The position numbers and the translations under genes are program-made. Below the pieces are notes generated by a model. The model saw only the letters and a program-made list of their open reading frames with translations, was not told where the DNA came from and did not search any database. Shown piece after piece: positions 13,878-20,657 of a DNA stretch of 20,657 nucleotides; position 1 is the stretch's first letter, and each line of letters starts with the position of its first letter. The DNA comes from CAZOBJ01 sp964577825 (GTDB lineage Bacteria; Planctomycetota; SZUA-567; JAFGNG01): NCBI GenBank assembly GCA_964577825.1, contig CAZOBJ010000055.1, positions 1 to 20,657 on the forward strand, read 5' to 3'.

Positions 13878-14450
13878 TCAGGCCAGGGATGGGTGCGTGA
13901 GGAACGGCTCCCAGGTGGCGCGCACGCGGCGTAGTTGGGGCCGCGTGGTGTACAGCCGCCGCGGCTCACGGGGCGTGCGCAACAGGCGCATACCGGCCTG
14001 CGAGGGCGTTCGATCGGCCTTGCGCTTGTTGCAGGCGGTGCAGGCGACCACCACGTTCCTCCAGGAGTTCGTGCCGCCGCGGCTGATGGGGCGCACGTGT
14101 TCGAGGGTGAGCTCCCGCTCGGGAAACCGGCGTCCGCAGTACTGGCAGGTCCAGTTGTCCCGCACGAGCACGTTGCGTCGGCTGAATCGGATGGGTCGCC
14201 GAACGATCCGATTGAACCGGGCGAGCACGAGCACCTCGGGTACCGGCAGGCGAAAGCGCGGCGTCTGCAGATACGGCGTGTCGTCTCCCGTGCTCGCGCT
14301 CACCCATCGGGCGAAGTCGTACGTGCGGAACGTGCGGGGACAGACCACTTCCGCCACGCCCTTGTACAGGAGCACGATGCCGCGGCGCACGTCCGCGATC
14401 TGCAGCGGGATCCACGAGCGATTGAGAATAAGGACCGGCTCGTCCAACAT
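13878..14450 (-). CDS. Stand-alone HNH endonuclease family protein
   Basis: The protein is 190 aa. The N-terminal region MLDEPVLILNRSWIPLQIAD, then GIVLLYKGVAEVV, is characteristic of a widespread family of free-standing HNH proteins. The nuclease core is at about 100-145. Two zinc-binding pairs, Cys102/Cys105 (CQYC) and Cys137/Cys140 (CTAC), flank LEHVRPISRGG with His118, Asn132 after GTNSW, and Asn141. Most relatives have Asp before the His; here it is Glu117, which some members also show. The basic C-terminal tail probably contacts DNA. The start at 14450 follows GGAGA and a promoter at 14481-14509. No methyltransferase or other restriction partner is nearby, so a restriction role is unsupported; a DNA-processing role is possible. 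Confidence 0.9.
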   Translation of the reverse strand: MLDEPVLILNRSWIPLQIADVRRGIVLLYKGVAEVVCPRTFRTYDFARWVSASTGDDTPYLQTPRFRLPVPEVLVLARFNRIVRRPIRFSRRNVLVRDNWTCQYCGRRFPERELTLEHVRPISRGGTNSWRNVVVACTACNKRKADRTPSQAGMRLLRTPREPRRLYTTRPQLRRVRATWEPFLTHPSLA

Positions 14451-14480
14451 CGCAGTCTCCAGCCGAATCCGGACGGCGCT

Positions 14481-14509
14481 ATTGTAGACCCCGGCCCTGA
14501 GCCGGTCAA
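14481..14509 (-). promoter_or_regulatory. Sigma-70-type promoter of the HNH gene
   Basis: On the minus strand TTGACC (14504-14509) and TACAAT (14481-14486) are separated by exactly 17 bases, five of six matches in each box. Transcription would start near 14474, giving a leader of about 24 bases with a GGAG ribosome site. Confidence 0.65.
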
Positions 14510-14577
14510 GGCGAAGTTGCGCCTCGCCGGGCCGGGCCGAGCCTTTGGAAAAAGGGCGAGACGCGTACGTCGGTTCC

Positions 14578-14586
14578 TGGTATAGT
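14578..14586 (+). promoter_or_regulatory. Extended -10 promoter of the FAD oxidase-polyol operon
   Basis: TGGTATAGT combines an extended -10 (TGn) with a five-of-six TATAAT match. No -35 box is found at normal distance, as is usual for extended -10 promoters. The predicted leader to the ATG at 14646 is about 53 bases. It is divergent from the HNH promoter about 70 bases away. Confidence 0.5.
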
Positions 14587-14645
14587 AGATGCTTTGCGCG
14601 GATCGCCGAGGGCGAAGAGGGCGCCCCGACTGCGCGGAGAGAGAC

Positions 14646-16241
14646 ATGTCGAACGACGAGCTGATCCTGACCGGCGACGCGCTCGAGGAGCTGGCGGACC
14701 TGTTCACGGACGAGTCGCGCCTGCACGGGTCCGCCCAGGGCGTGGCCCGCCCCACGAGCGAGCAGGAGCTTCTGGCCGTGCTGCGGGCCTGCACGGAGAA
14801 GGAGGCGCCGGTCACGGTGTCCGCGGGGCTCACCGGCATCACCGGGTCCGGCGTGCCCCAGGGCGGCGTGGCCCTGAACGTAGGCCGCATGGACCGGGTT
14901 CTGGGCCTGCGCGAGGAGGACGGCCGGTTCACGATCCGCTGCCAACCGGGCGTGGTACTCGCGGACCTGCGAGACGCGATCGAAAAGCGGGAATTCGAGG
15001 GCAGCGACACCTGGCCCGAGCCTGACCGCGCCGCGCTCGCGGCCCTGCGCGAGGCCCCGGAGCAGTTCCTGCCGTGCGACCCGACCGAGTGGAGCGCGTG
15101 CATTGGCGGCATGACCGCATGCAACGCCTCGGGCGCGCGCACGCACCGGTACGGGCCCATGCGCGATCACGTGGTCGGTCTGCGCGCCGCCCTGGTGGAC
15201 GGGCGCACCTTCGAGCTGCGGCGGGACTATGTGGCCTGCACCGAGGACCGAGCGTTCGAGCTTGCGCTGGAGAACGGGCAGCGCATTTCCGGCCGGCTGC
15301 CCGGGTACACCATGCCCAAGGTGAAGCACGCGGCAGGATACTACGCGGCCGACGGCATGGACCTCCTGGACCTGTTCGTGGGAAGCGAGGGCACCCTGGC
15401 CGTGTTCACGGAGATCGGCCTGCGGCTGCGGCCGGCGCCGGCGCGGGCGCTCGGGATCATCGCGTTCGTGCCAAGCGAGAAGGCGGCGGTGGGGCTTGTG
15501 CACGCGCTTCGCGGCGAGGAACAGGGGGCGCCGCCCTTTCCGCCCGCAGCCATCGAGTTCTTCGGGCACCGCGCCCTGGACCTGTTGCGCGTCCACCGCG
15601 AGGAGACCGAGGGTGCGGCCGAGATCCCGGAGCTTTCCGAGGACTGGCACACCGGGGTGTTCGTGGAGTTCCACGGCGACGAAGAAGAGGTGGACGAGGC
15701 GGCGCTCGCCTTCGCCGAGCTCTTGGAAGCGGCCGGGTGCGACGAGGAGGCCACCTGGATGGCCACCGAGCCGCGCGAGCACGAGCGCCTGCGCCTGTTC
15801 CGGCACGCGGTGCCGGAGGCCGTGAACCTGCGCATCGGGCGGATCCAACGCGACTGTCCGGACATCACCAAGCTGGGCACGGACATGGCCGTGCCGAACG
15901 AGCACCTGGACGGCATGCTGGCCCTGTACCGCGAGCGACTGGAGGCGGAGGGCCTGGAGTACGTGATTTTCGGCCACATCGCGGACAATCACCTGCACGT
16001 GAACATTCTGCCCCATACCCAGGACGAATACGCGCGCGGCAAGGAGATCTACAAGGGCTTCGCGCAGGAGGCCGTGGCCCGCGGGGGCACGGTGAGCGCG
16101 GAGCACGGCATCGGTAAGCTGAAGACATTTCTTTTGCCCCTCCTGTACGGAGAGGAGGGCGTGGAAGAGATGCGGCGCGTGAAGCGCCTCTTCGACCCCG
16201 GCTGGCGGCTGAATCCCGGGACCCTGTTCCCGCAGGCGTGA
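14646..16241 (+). CDS. FAD-binding oxidoreductase of the GlcD / D-lactate dehydrogenase family
   Basis: The protein is 531 aa. The N-terminal PCMH-type FAD domain includes ARPTSEQELLAVLRAC, SAGLTGITGSGVPQGGVALN (about 58-77) and, from about 157, GGMTACNASGARTHRYGPMR. FVGSEGTLAVFTEIGLRLRP precedes the C-terminal FAD-oxidase domain. That domain has the metal-site-like FGHIADNHLHVNILP (His444, His449, His451) and SAEHGIGKLK (His487). Members oxidise 2-hydroxyacids such as D-lactate, glycolate or 2-hydroxyglutarate and pass electrons to quinone or another acceptor. The ATG at 14646 follows GGAGAGAGAC. The ATG at 14589 is two bases from the -10 box and cannot be used from that promoter. It heads an operon with two polyol dehydrogenases. 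No iron-sulfur partner (GlcF-type) is adjacent, so the electron acceptor is unknown. Confidence 0.93.
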   Translation: MSNDELILTGDALEELADLFTDESRLHGSAQGVARPTSEQELLAVLRACTEKEAPVTVSAGLTGITGSGVPQGGVALNVGRMDRVLGLREEDGRFTIRCQPGVVLADLRDAIEKREFEGSDTWPEPDRAALAALREAPEQFLPCDPTEWSACIGGMTACNASGARTHRYGPMRDHVVGLRAALVDGRTFELRRDYVACTEDRAFELALENGQRISGRLPGYTMPKVKHAAGYYAADGMDLLDLFVGSEGTLAVFTEIGLRLRPAPARALGIIAFVPSEKAAVGLVHALRGEEQGAPPFPPAAIEFFGHRALDLLRVHREETEGAAEIPELSEDWHTGVFVEFHGDEEEVDEAALAFAELLEAAGCDEEATWMATEPREHERLRLFRHAVPEAVNLRIGRIQRDCPDITKLGTDMAVPNEHLDGMLALYRERLEAEGLEYVIFGHIADNHLHVNILPHTQDEYARGKEIYKGFAQEAVARGGTVSAEHGIGKLKTFLLPLLYGEEGVEEMRRVKRLFDPGWRLNPGTLFPQA

Positions 16242-16280
16242 GCGCGGCGGGCGAGTGTGCTGACAGAGGATCTAGAAGCG

Positions 16281-17096
16281 ATGAGCTGGCTGGAACTCGA
16301 GGACAAGGTCGCGGTGGTGACGGGCGCGGCGGCGGGCATCGGCCGGGCCGTGGCCCACGGGCTCGCGCAGGCGGGCGCGCGGGTGGTGCTCGGGGACGTG
16401 AACGAGCCGCGCGGACGCGAGGCGGCCGAGTCGATCGCCGAGGAGACCGGCGCGCAGACCCTGTTCGTGCCCGCCGACGTGTCGCGCAAGGCGCAGGTGG
16501 ACGGCCTGGTAACCGCGACGCTGGAGCGCTTCGGCGGCCTGGACATCCTGGTCAACAACGCGGGCATCCTGATCCCGCGGCTCTTGGTGGACCCGGCCGG
16601 CCGCGAGGAGCTCACCGAGGAGGTCTGGGACCGGACCCTGGCCATCAACCAGAAGGGCACCTTTCTGTGCGCGCAGGCGGCCGCGCGCGTGATGATCGAC
16701 CGGGGCCAAGGGGTTATCGTCAATATGGCCAGCGAGTCCGGACTGGAGGGATCGGCCGGACAGAGCGCGTACGCGGCCACCAAGGCGGCCCAGTACAGCC
16801 TCACGCGCTCCTGGGCCAAGGAGCTGGGCAGGCACGGCGTGCGCGTCGTGGGCCTGGCGCCGGGCATCCTGGAGGCCACGGACCTGCGCAACGCGGAGTA
16901 CGAGCGCGCGCTCGCCTACACGCGCGGGGTCACGGTGGAGGCGCTGCGCGCGGCCTACGAGGCCTCCTCCATTCCGCTGGGCCGGTGCGGGCGGCTGACC
17001 GAGGTGGCCGACCTCGTCTGCTTCCTGGCCAGCCCGCGCGCGAGCTACATTCACGGCACGGTGGTCAATCTCTCGGGCGGCAAGTCGCGCGCCTGA
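16281..17096 (+). CDS. Short-chain dehydrogenase, sorbitol-6-phosphate 2-dehydrogenase-like
   Basis: The protein is 271 aa. It is a classical SDR: cofactor motif TGAAAGIG at 14-21, NNAG in LDILVNNAGIL, and catalytic Ser151, Tyr164 and Lys168 (SAYAATK). The opening MSWLELEDKVAVVTGAAAGI and the C-terminal PLGRCGRLTEVADLVCFLAS, then ASYIHG and NLSGGKSR, closely resemble sorbitol-6-phosphate 2-dehydrogenases of Firmicutes as I remember them. That would interconvert a polyol phosphate and a ketose phosphate with NAD(H). I chose the ATG at 16281 to match that start. A GTG at 16257 would add eight residues and cannot be excluded, because the AGAGGA ribosome site is slightly far from 16281. It follows the FAD oxidase by 39 bases. 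Assignment to the exact substrate is moderate. Confidence 0.9.
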   Translation: MSWLELEDKVAVVTGAAAGIGRAVAHGLAQAGARVVLGDVNEPRGREAAESIAEETGAQTLFVPADVSRKAQVDGLVTATLERFGGLDILVNNAGILIPRLLVDPAGREELTEEVWDRTLAINQKGTFLCAQAAARVMIDRGQGVIVNMASESGLEGSAGQSAYAATKAAQYSLTRSWAKELGRHGVRVVGLAPGILEATDLRNAEYERALAYTRGVTVEALRAAYEASSIPLGRCGRLTEVADLVCFLASPRASYIHGTVVNLSGGKSRA

Positions 17097-17128
17097 TCAC
17101 TGTGAGTCTCTAGCGAGGAGGTCATTCG

Positions 17129-18166
17129 ATGAAGGCGGTAGTCTTGACGGGGCTGCGCGAGATGGCCCTGACGGAGCGACCGGACCCGGAGCCCGGGCCC
17201 GGGGAGGTGCGGCTGCGCGTGGAGGCCGTGGGTGTGTGCGGCTCGGACGTGCACTACTACACCACGGGTCGCATCGGCAGCCACGTGGTCGAATACCCCT
17301 TCATGGTCGGCCACGAGTGCGCGGGCACGGTCGACCGGCTCGGCGAAGGCGTGCGGGACCTGCAGGTGGGCCAGCGCGTGGCCGTGGACCCGGCCATGCC
17401 GTGCCACGCCTGCGACCAGTGCGAGGCCGGACGCGAGCACACCTGCCGCAACCTGCGGTTCCTGGGTTGCCCGGACCAGGCGGAGGGGTGCCTGGCCGAG
17501 TACCTGGTCATGCCGGCGGAGAGCTGCTTTGCCGTGCCCGAACAGATGACCGCAGAGCGCGCCGCGCTCTCGGAGCCGCTCACCATCGGCGTGTATGCGG
17601 TCCAGCAATCCGTACCCATGGCCGGAACCAAGGTCGGCGTCCTGGGAAGCGGGCCCATCGGCCTGTCGGTGCTCGCGCCCGCGCTGCACGGGGGCGCGGC
17701 CGCCGTGTACATGACCGACCGGATCGATGCGCGCTGCGCGGTCGCGCGCGAGGCGGGTGCGCACTGGGCCGGCAACCCGGACACCCAGGACGTGGTCGCG
17801 GACGTCCTGCGCCAAGAGCCGCAGGCCCTGGACGTGGTGTTCGAGTGCGCGGGCCAGCAGGAGTCGTTCGACCAGGCCTTCGAGTTGCTCAAGCCCGGCG
17901 GCAAGCTGATGCTCATCGGCATCCCCGAGTTCGACCGATACTCGTTCCAGGCCGACATCGCGCGAAGGCGCGAGATCTGCATCCAGCACGTTCGCCGCCA
18001 GAACAACTGCGCCCGCAAGACCCTGGACCTGGTGGCAACGGGTGCGCTGAACGTGGATGCCATGGTCACGCACCGCTTCCCGCTCGAAGAGACCCAGAAG
18101 GCGTTTGACCTCGTGGCCGACTACAAGGACGGCGTGGTGAAGGCTATGATCCGGCTGGATCGCTGA
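17129..18166 (+). CDS. Zinc-dependent polyol/alcohol dehydrogenase, sorbitol dehydrogenase-like (MDR family)
   Basis: The protein is 345 aa, full length for the medium-chain dehydrogenase family. Catalytic zinc ligands are Cys37 (GVCGSDVHYY), His62 and Glu63 (GHEC). The structural zinc site Cys92, Cys95, Cys98 and Cys106 is complete (PCHACDQCEAGREHTC). The Rossmann motif GSGPIG and an Asp at the end of the next strand (MTDR) suggest NAD rather than NADP. CGSDVHYYTTGRIG is typical of sorbitol and xylitol dehydrogenases, which oxidise sugar alcohols to ketoses. GAGGAGG lies eight bases before the ATG. It follows the sorbitol-6-phosphate-dehydrogenase-like gene by 32 bases. A free polyol and a phosphorylated polyol enzyme side by side suggest use of an unusual sugar alcohol; this is inference. 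Confidence 0.93.
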   Translation: MKAVVLTGLREMALTERPDPEPGPGEVRLRVEAVGVCGSDVHYYTTGRIGSHVVEYPFMVGHECAGTVDRLGEGVRDLQVGQRVAVDPAMPCHACDQCEAGREHTCRNLRFLGCPDQAEGCLAEYLVMPAESCFAVPEQMTAERAALSEPLTIGVYAVQQSVPMAGTKVGVLGSGPIGLSVLAPALHGGAAAVYMTDRIDARCAVAREAGAHWAGNPDTQDVVADVLRQEPQALDVVFECAGQQESFDQAFELLKPGGKLMLIGIPEFDRYSFQADIARRREICIQHVRRQNNCARKTLDLVATGALNVDAMVTHRFPLEETQKAFDLVADYKDGVVKAMIRLDR

Positions 18167-18194
18167 TCGACCACAGAAGCCTTCGGGAAGGCCC

Positions 18195-18683
18195 ATGGGC
18201 GCGATTCGTCTGATCTCTACGTCCCTGGGGACCCTGCGCGCAGAGGCGAGCGCGCGCGGGGTGTGCCGGCTCGGCTGGGTCGGACGCGGCGCACGCGAGT
18301 CGAGCCCGGTAGGGGGGCATGACCGCGCGGCGCGAATCCTCGCGAACCTGGCCAACGAGCTGGAGGCCTATGCACGCGGAGAGCCGGTACGGTTCGCCGT
18401 GCCGCTGGACCTGTCGTCGGGCACCGCGTTCCAGCAGCAGGTGTGGCGCGCGCTCGCGCGGGTCCCGTGGGGCAGGGCGGTGAGCTACGGCGGGCTCGCC
18501 CATACCATTCGCGCCCCTCGTGCCGCGCGCGCGGTGGGCGCCGCGTGCGGGGCGAACCCGGTGGCCATCGTGGTGCCCTGTCACCGGGTGCTTGCCGCGG
18601 TCGGCCGGCTGGGCGGATTCTCCAGCGGCCTCGCGCGCAAGCGCCGCCTCCTGCGCCTGGAGGGGATTGCGTACAGGGAATGA
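18195..18683 (+). CDS. ogt: Methylated-DNA-[protein]-cysteine S-methyltransferase
   Basis: The protein is 162 aa, the short Ogt type without an Ada regulatory domain. It repairs O6-methylguanine by suicidal transfer of the alkyl group to its own cysteine. The active-site motif PCHRV carries Cys129. The DNA-binding region GTAFQQQVWRALARVPWGRA and SYGGLAHTIRAPRAARAVG contains the helix-turn-helix and arginine finger. NPVAIVVPCHRVLAAVGRLG and FSSGLARKRRLLRLEG complete the domain. It is the last gene of the plus-strand operon, 28 bases after the polyol dehydrogenase. Its GGGAAGG ribosome site at 18185-18191 is part of a small hairpin (GCCTT/AAGGC) that might limit translation. No functional link to the dehydrogenases is evident. 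Confidence 0.95.
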   Translation: MGAIRLISTSLGTLRAEASARGVCRLGWVGRGARESSPVGGHDRAARILANLANELEAYARGEPVRFAVPLDLSSGTAFQQQVWRALARVPWGRAVSYGGLAHTIRAPRAARAVGAACGANPVAIVVPCHRVLAAVGRLGGFSSGLARKRRLLRLEGIAYRE

Positions 18684-18761
18684 GCTACGCGCCGCGCGAG
18701 ATGACCGCGTGGGATCTCGACGGCTTAGACGTCGCTCCCCCTCTTGCTGAACGAAGCCGAA

Positions 18762-19532
18762 TCACTGCGTCGGCGCGGTGTCCATGTGAGGCGGTTGTGT
18801 CGTGTCGGTCGGCTTCTTGCGCACATGAATACGCAGGCTTCCGTCCTGCACCGAGAGCTGGACAAGGGCCACCCCGTATTGGCGGCTGAGCTGGTTCATG
18901 GTCTGGCGCAATTGCCCGCGCACGAGCTGCTTGCCCACGCCGGCCTCGCCCTGTTCGGGCGCATAATCCTCGCCGCCGATCGTGACCTCGGTGGGGTCGA
19001 GCTTCCATTGTCCGTCCTGGAACGCGACCTTGCCCTTGTACACGAGGTTGAGGTACCGGCCCTCGACCACCGGATGGTCGGAAGAGAAGCGCACGGTGAC
19101 CTTTTCTCCCTGGATGGACGTGTCCAGCGCGTGGATGCCGGAGCGCGACGCCACGAGCCCGGACGCGAGCACGTTCAACTCGCGCTCGGTGAGCTCGAGC
19201 GTCGTCTCGTCCGATTGCTTCAGATTCTGCAGGGCTTCGGTCAGACGAGCCCGGGCGGCCTGGCGCTCCTGGTCGGTGGCTTGGATTTCGTTCGGGGCCA
19301 GCGGCTCGGGCGAGGCCAGACGGTTGTACAGGACCACGAGGAACGCCACCGCGGCCAAGAACACGACGAGCAGAAAGCCCAGGCAACCCACCACGACCCA
19401 CCACGCGCGCAGGCGTCCGCGGCTCGATCCGGGGGGCTTCTGGGACGAAGGATTCGGCTTTGCAGGCTCCCCGTACGGTGGGGAGGCCGAGGGCTGTGCT
19501 CCCGCCCCTTTCTGGTCCGAAGAATCCGGCAT
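18762..19532 (-). CDS. Single-pass membrane protein of unknown function downstream of obg
   Basis: The protein is 256 aa. Residues 1-45 are a polar, Pro/Ser-rich cytoplasmic segment (SDQKGAGAQPSASPPYGEPA). One strong transmembrane helix (WWVVVGCLGFLLVVFLAAVA) comes next. The remainder, about 170 residues, should lie outside the membrane: a charged helix (ATDQERQAARARLTEALQNL) and then a strand-rich domain (KVTVRFSSDHPVVEGRYLNL, then VYKGKVAFQDGQWKLDPTEV). A final amphipathic part ends with IHVRKKPTDTTQPP. The start at 19532 follows AAAGGAG at good spacing. It lies 34 bases after obg on the same strand, so it is probably in the obg operon. The layout recalls bacterial lipid- or membrane-interacting strand domains, but I recognise no family. 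Confidence 0.8.
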   Translation of the reverse strand: MPDSSDQKGAGAQPSASPPYGEPAKPNPSSQKPPGSSRGRLRAWWVVVGCLGFLLVVFLAAVAFLVVLYNRLASPEPLAPNEIQATDQERQAARARLTEALQNLKQSDETTLELTERELNVLASGLVASRSGIHALDTSIQGEKVTVRFSSDHPVVEGRYLNLVYKGKVAFQDGQWKLDPTEVTIGGEDYAPEQGEAGVGKQLVRGQLRQTMNQLSRQYGVALVQLSVQDGSLRIHVRKKPTDTTQPPHMDTAPTQ

Positions 19533-19566
19533 CACAGGCTCCTTTCCGACAGTGTCCGGCTCGAGC

Positions 19567-20577
19567 TCAGGCCTCGGGCCGGGACGATGCGCAGGCGTCC
19601 AGCATGCGCAACAGCGCGGCCACGAGCGCATCCATCCCCTGGCCGGTGGCCGCACTCACGCATACCAGGGGCGCCTGCACGTTTTGTTCCAGACGGTCGG
19701 CGGCCTCCTGCGCGCCGGGGAGGTCCAGCTTGTTGCCGACCACGACCTGGGGGCGGCGCGAGAGGGCCTCGGAGAAGCGGGCGAGCTCCTCGCGTACCAC
19801 GGCCAGGTTGCGGACCGGGTCCGAGCCGTCCGCCGGCGCCAGGTCCACGATGTGGGCCAGGCACGCGGTCCGCTCGATGTGCCGCAGGAACTTGTGCCCC
19901 AGGCCCGCGCCCGCGTGCGCGCCGGCGATGAGGCCCGGGATGTCCGCGAGCACGAACGAGCGGTAGTCGTCCGCGGCCACGAGCCCGAGCTGCGGCTCGA
20001 GCGTGGTGAACGGGTACGACGCGATGCGCGGGCGCGCCGCGGACAGGCGTGCGAGCAACGTGCTCTTGCCCGCGTTGGGCAGGCCCACCAGGCCGACGTC
20101 CGCGATGAGCTTGAGCTCCAGGTCCAGGTCGCGGGCCTCGCCGGGCTCTCCGTGCTCGAACTCGCGGGGGGTCTGGTGCGTGGGCGTGGCAAAGGCCTTG
20201 TTGCCGCGCCCGCCCCGTCCGCCGCACGCGACCACGGCCTCCTGGCCGTCTGCGGTGAGGTCGGCGAGCACCGCGCCGGTGTGCGCGTCGCGCACCACGG
20301 TGCCCACGGGCACCGGCACCACAAGGTCGTCGCCCGCCGCGCCGGTGCGGTTGCGTCCCCGGCCGGGCTGTCCGTTGGCCGCCGCGTACTCGTGCGCGCG
20401 ACGCAGGGCGAGCAGCGTGCCTACATTGCGGTCCGCGCGCAGTAACACCGATCCGCCCCGTCCGCCCGGACCGCCGTCCGGCCCGCCGCGGGGCACGAAC
20501 CGCTCGCGACGGAAGGACAGGCACCCGTCTCCGCCCCGGCCCGCGCGCACGCGAATGCGCAGTTCGTCGACGAGCAT
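19567..20577 (-). CDS. obg: GTPase Obg/CgtA
   Basis: The protein is 336 aa. Obg is an essential GTPase acting in large ribosomal subunit maturation and growth control. The glycine-rich N-terminal Obg domain is clear (FVPRGGPDGGPGGRGGSVLL; CGGRGGRGN at 118-126). The GTPase motifs are G1 GLPNAGKST (165-173), G2 threonines in YPFTT (191-192), G3 DIPG (212-215), G4 NKLD (282-285) and G5 SAA (308-310). The protein ends soon after, so it has no Obg C-terminal (OCT) extension, like many proteobacterial-type versions. The ATG at 20577 follows GAGGAG, and its A is shared with the upstream gene's TGA. The usual neighbours rplU and rpmA are not next to it. Confidence 0.98.
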   Translation of the reverse strand: MLVDELRIRVRAGRGGDGCLSFRRERFVPRGGPDGGPGGRGGSVLLRADRNVGTLLALRRAHEYAAANGQPGRGRNRTGAAGDDLVVPVPVGTVVRDAHTGAVLADLTADGQEAVVACGGRGGRGNKAFATPTHQTPREFEHGEPGEARDLDLELKLIADVGLVGLPNAGKSTLLARLSAARPRIASYPFTTLEPQLGLVAADDYRSFVLADIPGLIAGAHAGAGLGHKFLRHIERTACLAHIVDLAPADGSDPVRNLAVVREELARFSEALSRRPQVVVGNKLDLPGAQEAADRLEQNVQAPLVCVSAATGQGMDALVAALLRMLDACASSRPEA

Positions 20578-20657
20578 CAGCGCTCTCCTCGGCGGGTGCG
20601 GGTGGGCAGCTCGCCGGGCGGCGTGCCGGTGAAGGTCTCTCCGTGCAGCACGGGCGG
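20577..20657 (-). CDS. C-terminal end of an unidentified protein upstream of obg (partial)
   Basis: The minus strand is open from the window edge for 26 codons (ending HGETFTGTPPGELPTRTRRG-ER) and stops with a TGA whose final A is the A of the obg ATG. That one-base overlap, plus the obg ribosome site lying inside this frame, indicates translational coupling. The tail does not resemble ribosomal protein L27, the most common gene before obg. It is too short for identification. Confidence 0.5.
   Translation of the reverse strand, partial: PPVLHGETFTGTPPGELPTRTRRGER

Noticed and set aside
10809..14450. Defence island made of the HNH protein, the deoxyribosyltransferase-like protein and RNase HI
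   Set aside because: Genes are on different strands with separate promoters, RNase HI and the fused E1 are housekeeping types, and no sensor, methyltransferase or helicase is present.
14589..14645. Earlier ATG for the FAD oxidase
   Set aside because: It lies two bases after the -10 box, before the expected transcript start, and adds an Arg-rich non-homologous stretch.
18718..18734. Possible terminator hairpin after ogt (CGACG/CGTCG)
   Set aside because: Only five base pairs with a seven-base loop and a weak pyrimidine run; not convincing in this base composition.
1..20657. CRISPR array, tRNA, rRNA, insertion sequence or prophage
   Set aside because: No regularly spaced repeats, cloverleaf-like spacers, transposase or integrase motifs, or phage genes were seen on either strand.

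Overview
The window is G+C-rich, densely coded bacterial chromosome. I see no phage, insertion-sequence, CRISPR, tRNA or rRNA signature. Several features suggest an uncultured Gram-negative lineage near the PVC superphylum or Hydrogenedentota/Sumerlaeota-type bacteria: a tandem pair of Gfo/Idh/MocA oxidoreductases, a cysteine-type sulfatase, and a tandem pair of membrane-anchored proteins with FQPNKT and PERLDxLVPDY motifs. This placement is inferred from family content; no marker gene settles it. Spacers are short: the longest gaps are 4194-4429 (divergent promoters and hairpins) and 2883-3092 (promoter and hairpin). No stretch over 300 bases lacks a gene.

Left part (1-5647). The end of an unidentified gene and a small putative membrane protein (possibly CcmD-like) are followed by two paralogous Gfo/Idh/MocA oxidoreductases separated by a perfect 12-bp hairpin. 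A conserved 141-aa cytoplasmic protein with a Gly/Pro-rich tail comes next. It converges on a DJ-1/PfpI-family gene, which is transcribed divergently from phosphoglycerate kinase.

Middle (5751-11746). A TTG-started sulfatase precedes two tandem, overlapping (ATGA) paralogues of unknown function that carry conserved CxxC and CxC cysteines. A small two-helix membrane protein, a 49-aa extremely basic protein with its own promoter and leader hairpin, and a nucleoside 2-deoxyribosyltransferase-like protein follow. The last of these overlaps ribonuclease HI tail to tail.

Right part (11839-20657). An alpha-beta fused, TPP-dependent E1 dehydrogenase on the minus strand has a near-consensus promoter placed so that its mRNA should begin at the start codon. 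It lies downstream of a stand-alone HNH endonuclease. Divergent from that, a four-gene plus-strand operon encodes a GlcD-type FAD oxidase, a sorbitol-6-phosphate-dehydrogenase-like SDR, a zinc polyol dehydrogenase and an Ogt-type DNA methyltransferase. It reads as sugar-alcohol/hydroxyacid oxidation plus a repair gene. The window closes with minus-strand obg, a downstream membrane-anchored protein, and the tail of an upstream gene whose stop codon overlaps the obg start.

No clear new defence or biosynthetic system is evident. The strongest unexplained items are the tandem cysteine-containing paralogues, the 49-aa basic protein, and the recurrent GC-rich hairpins and leaderless-type promoters in front of genes.
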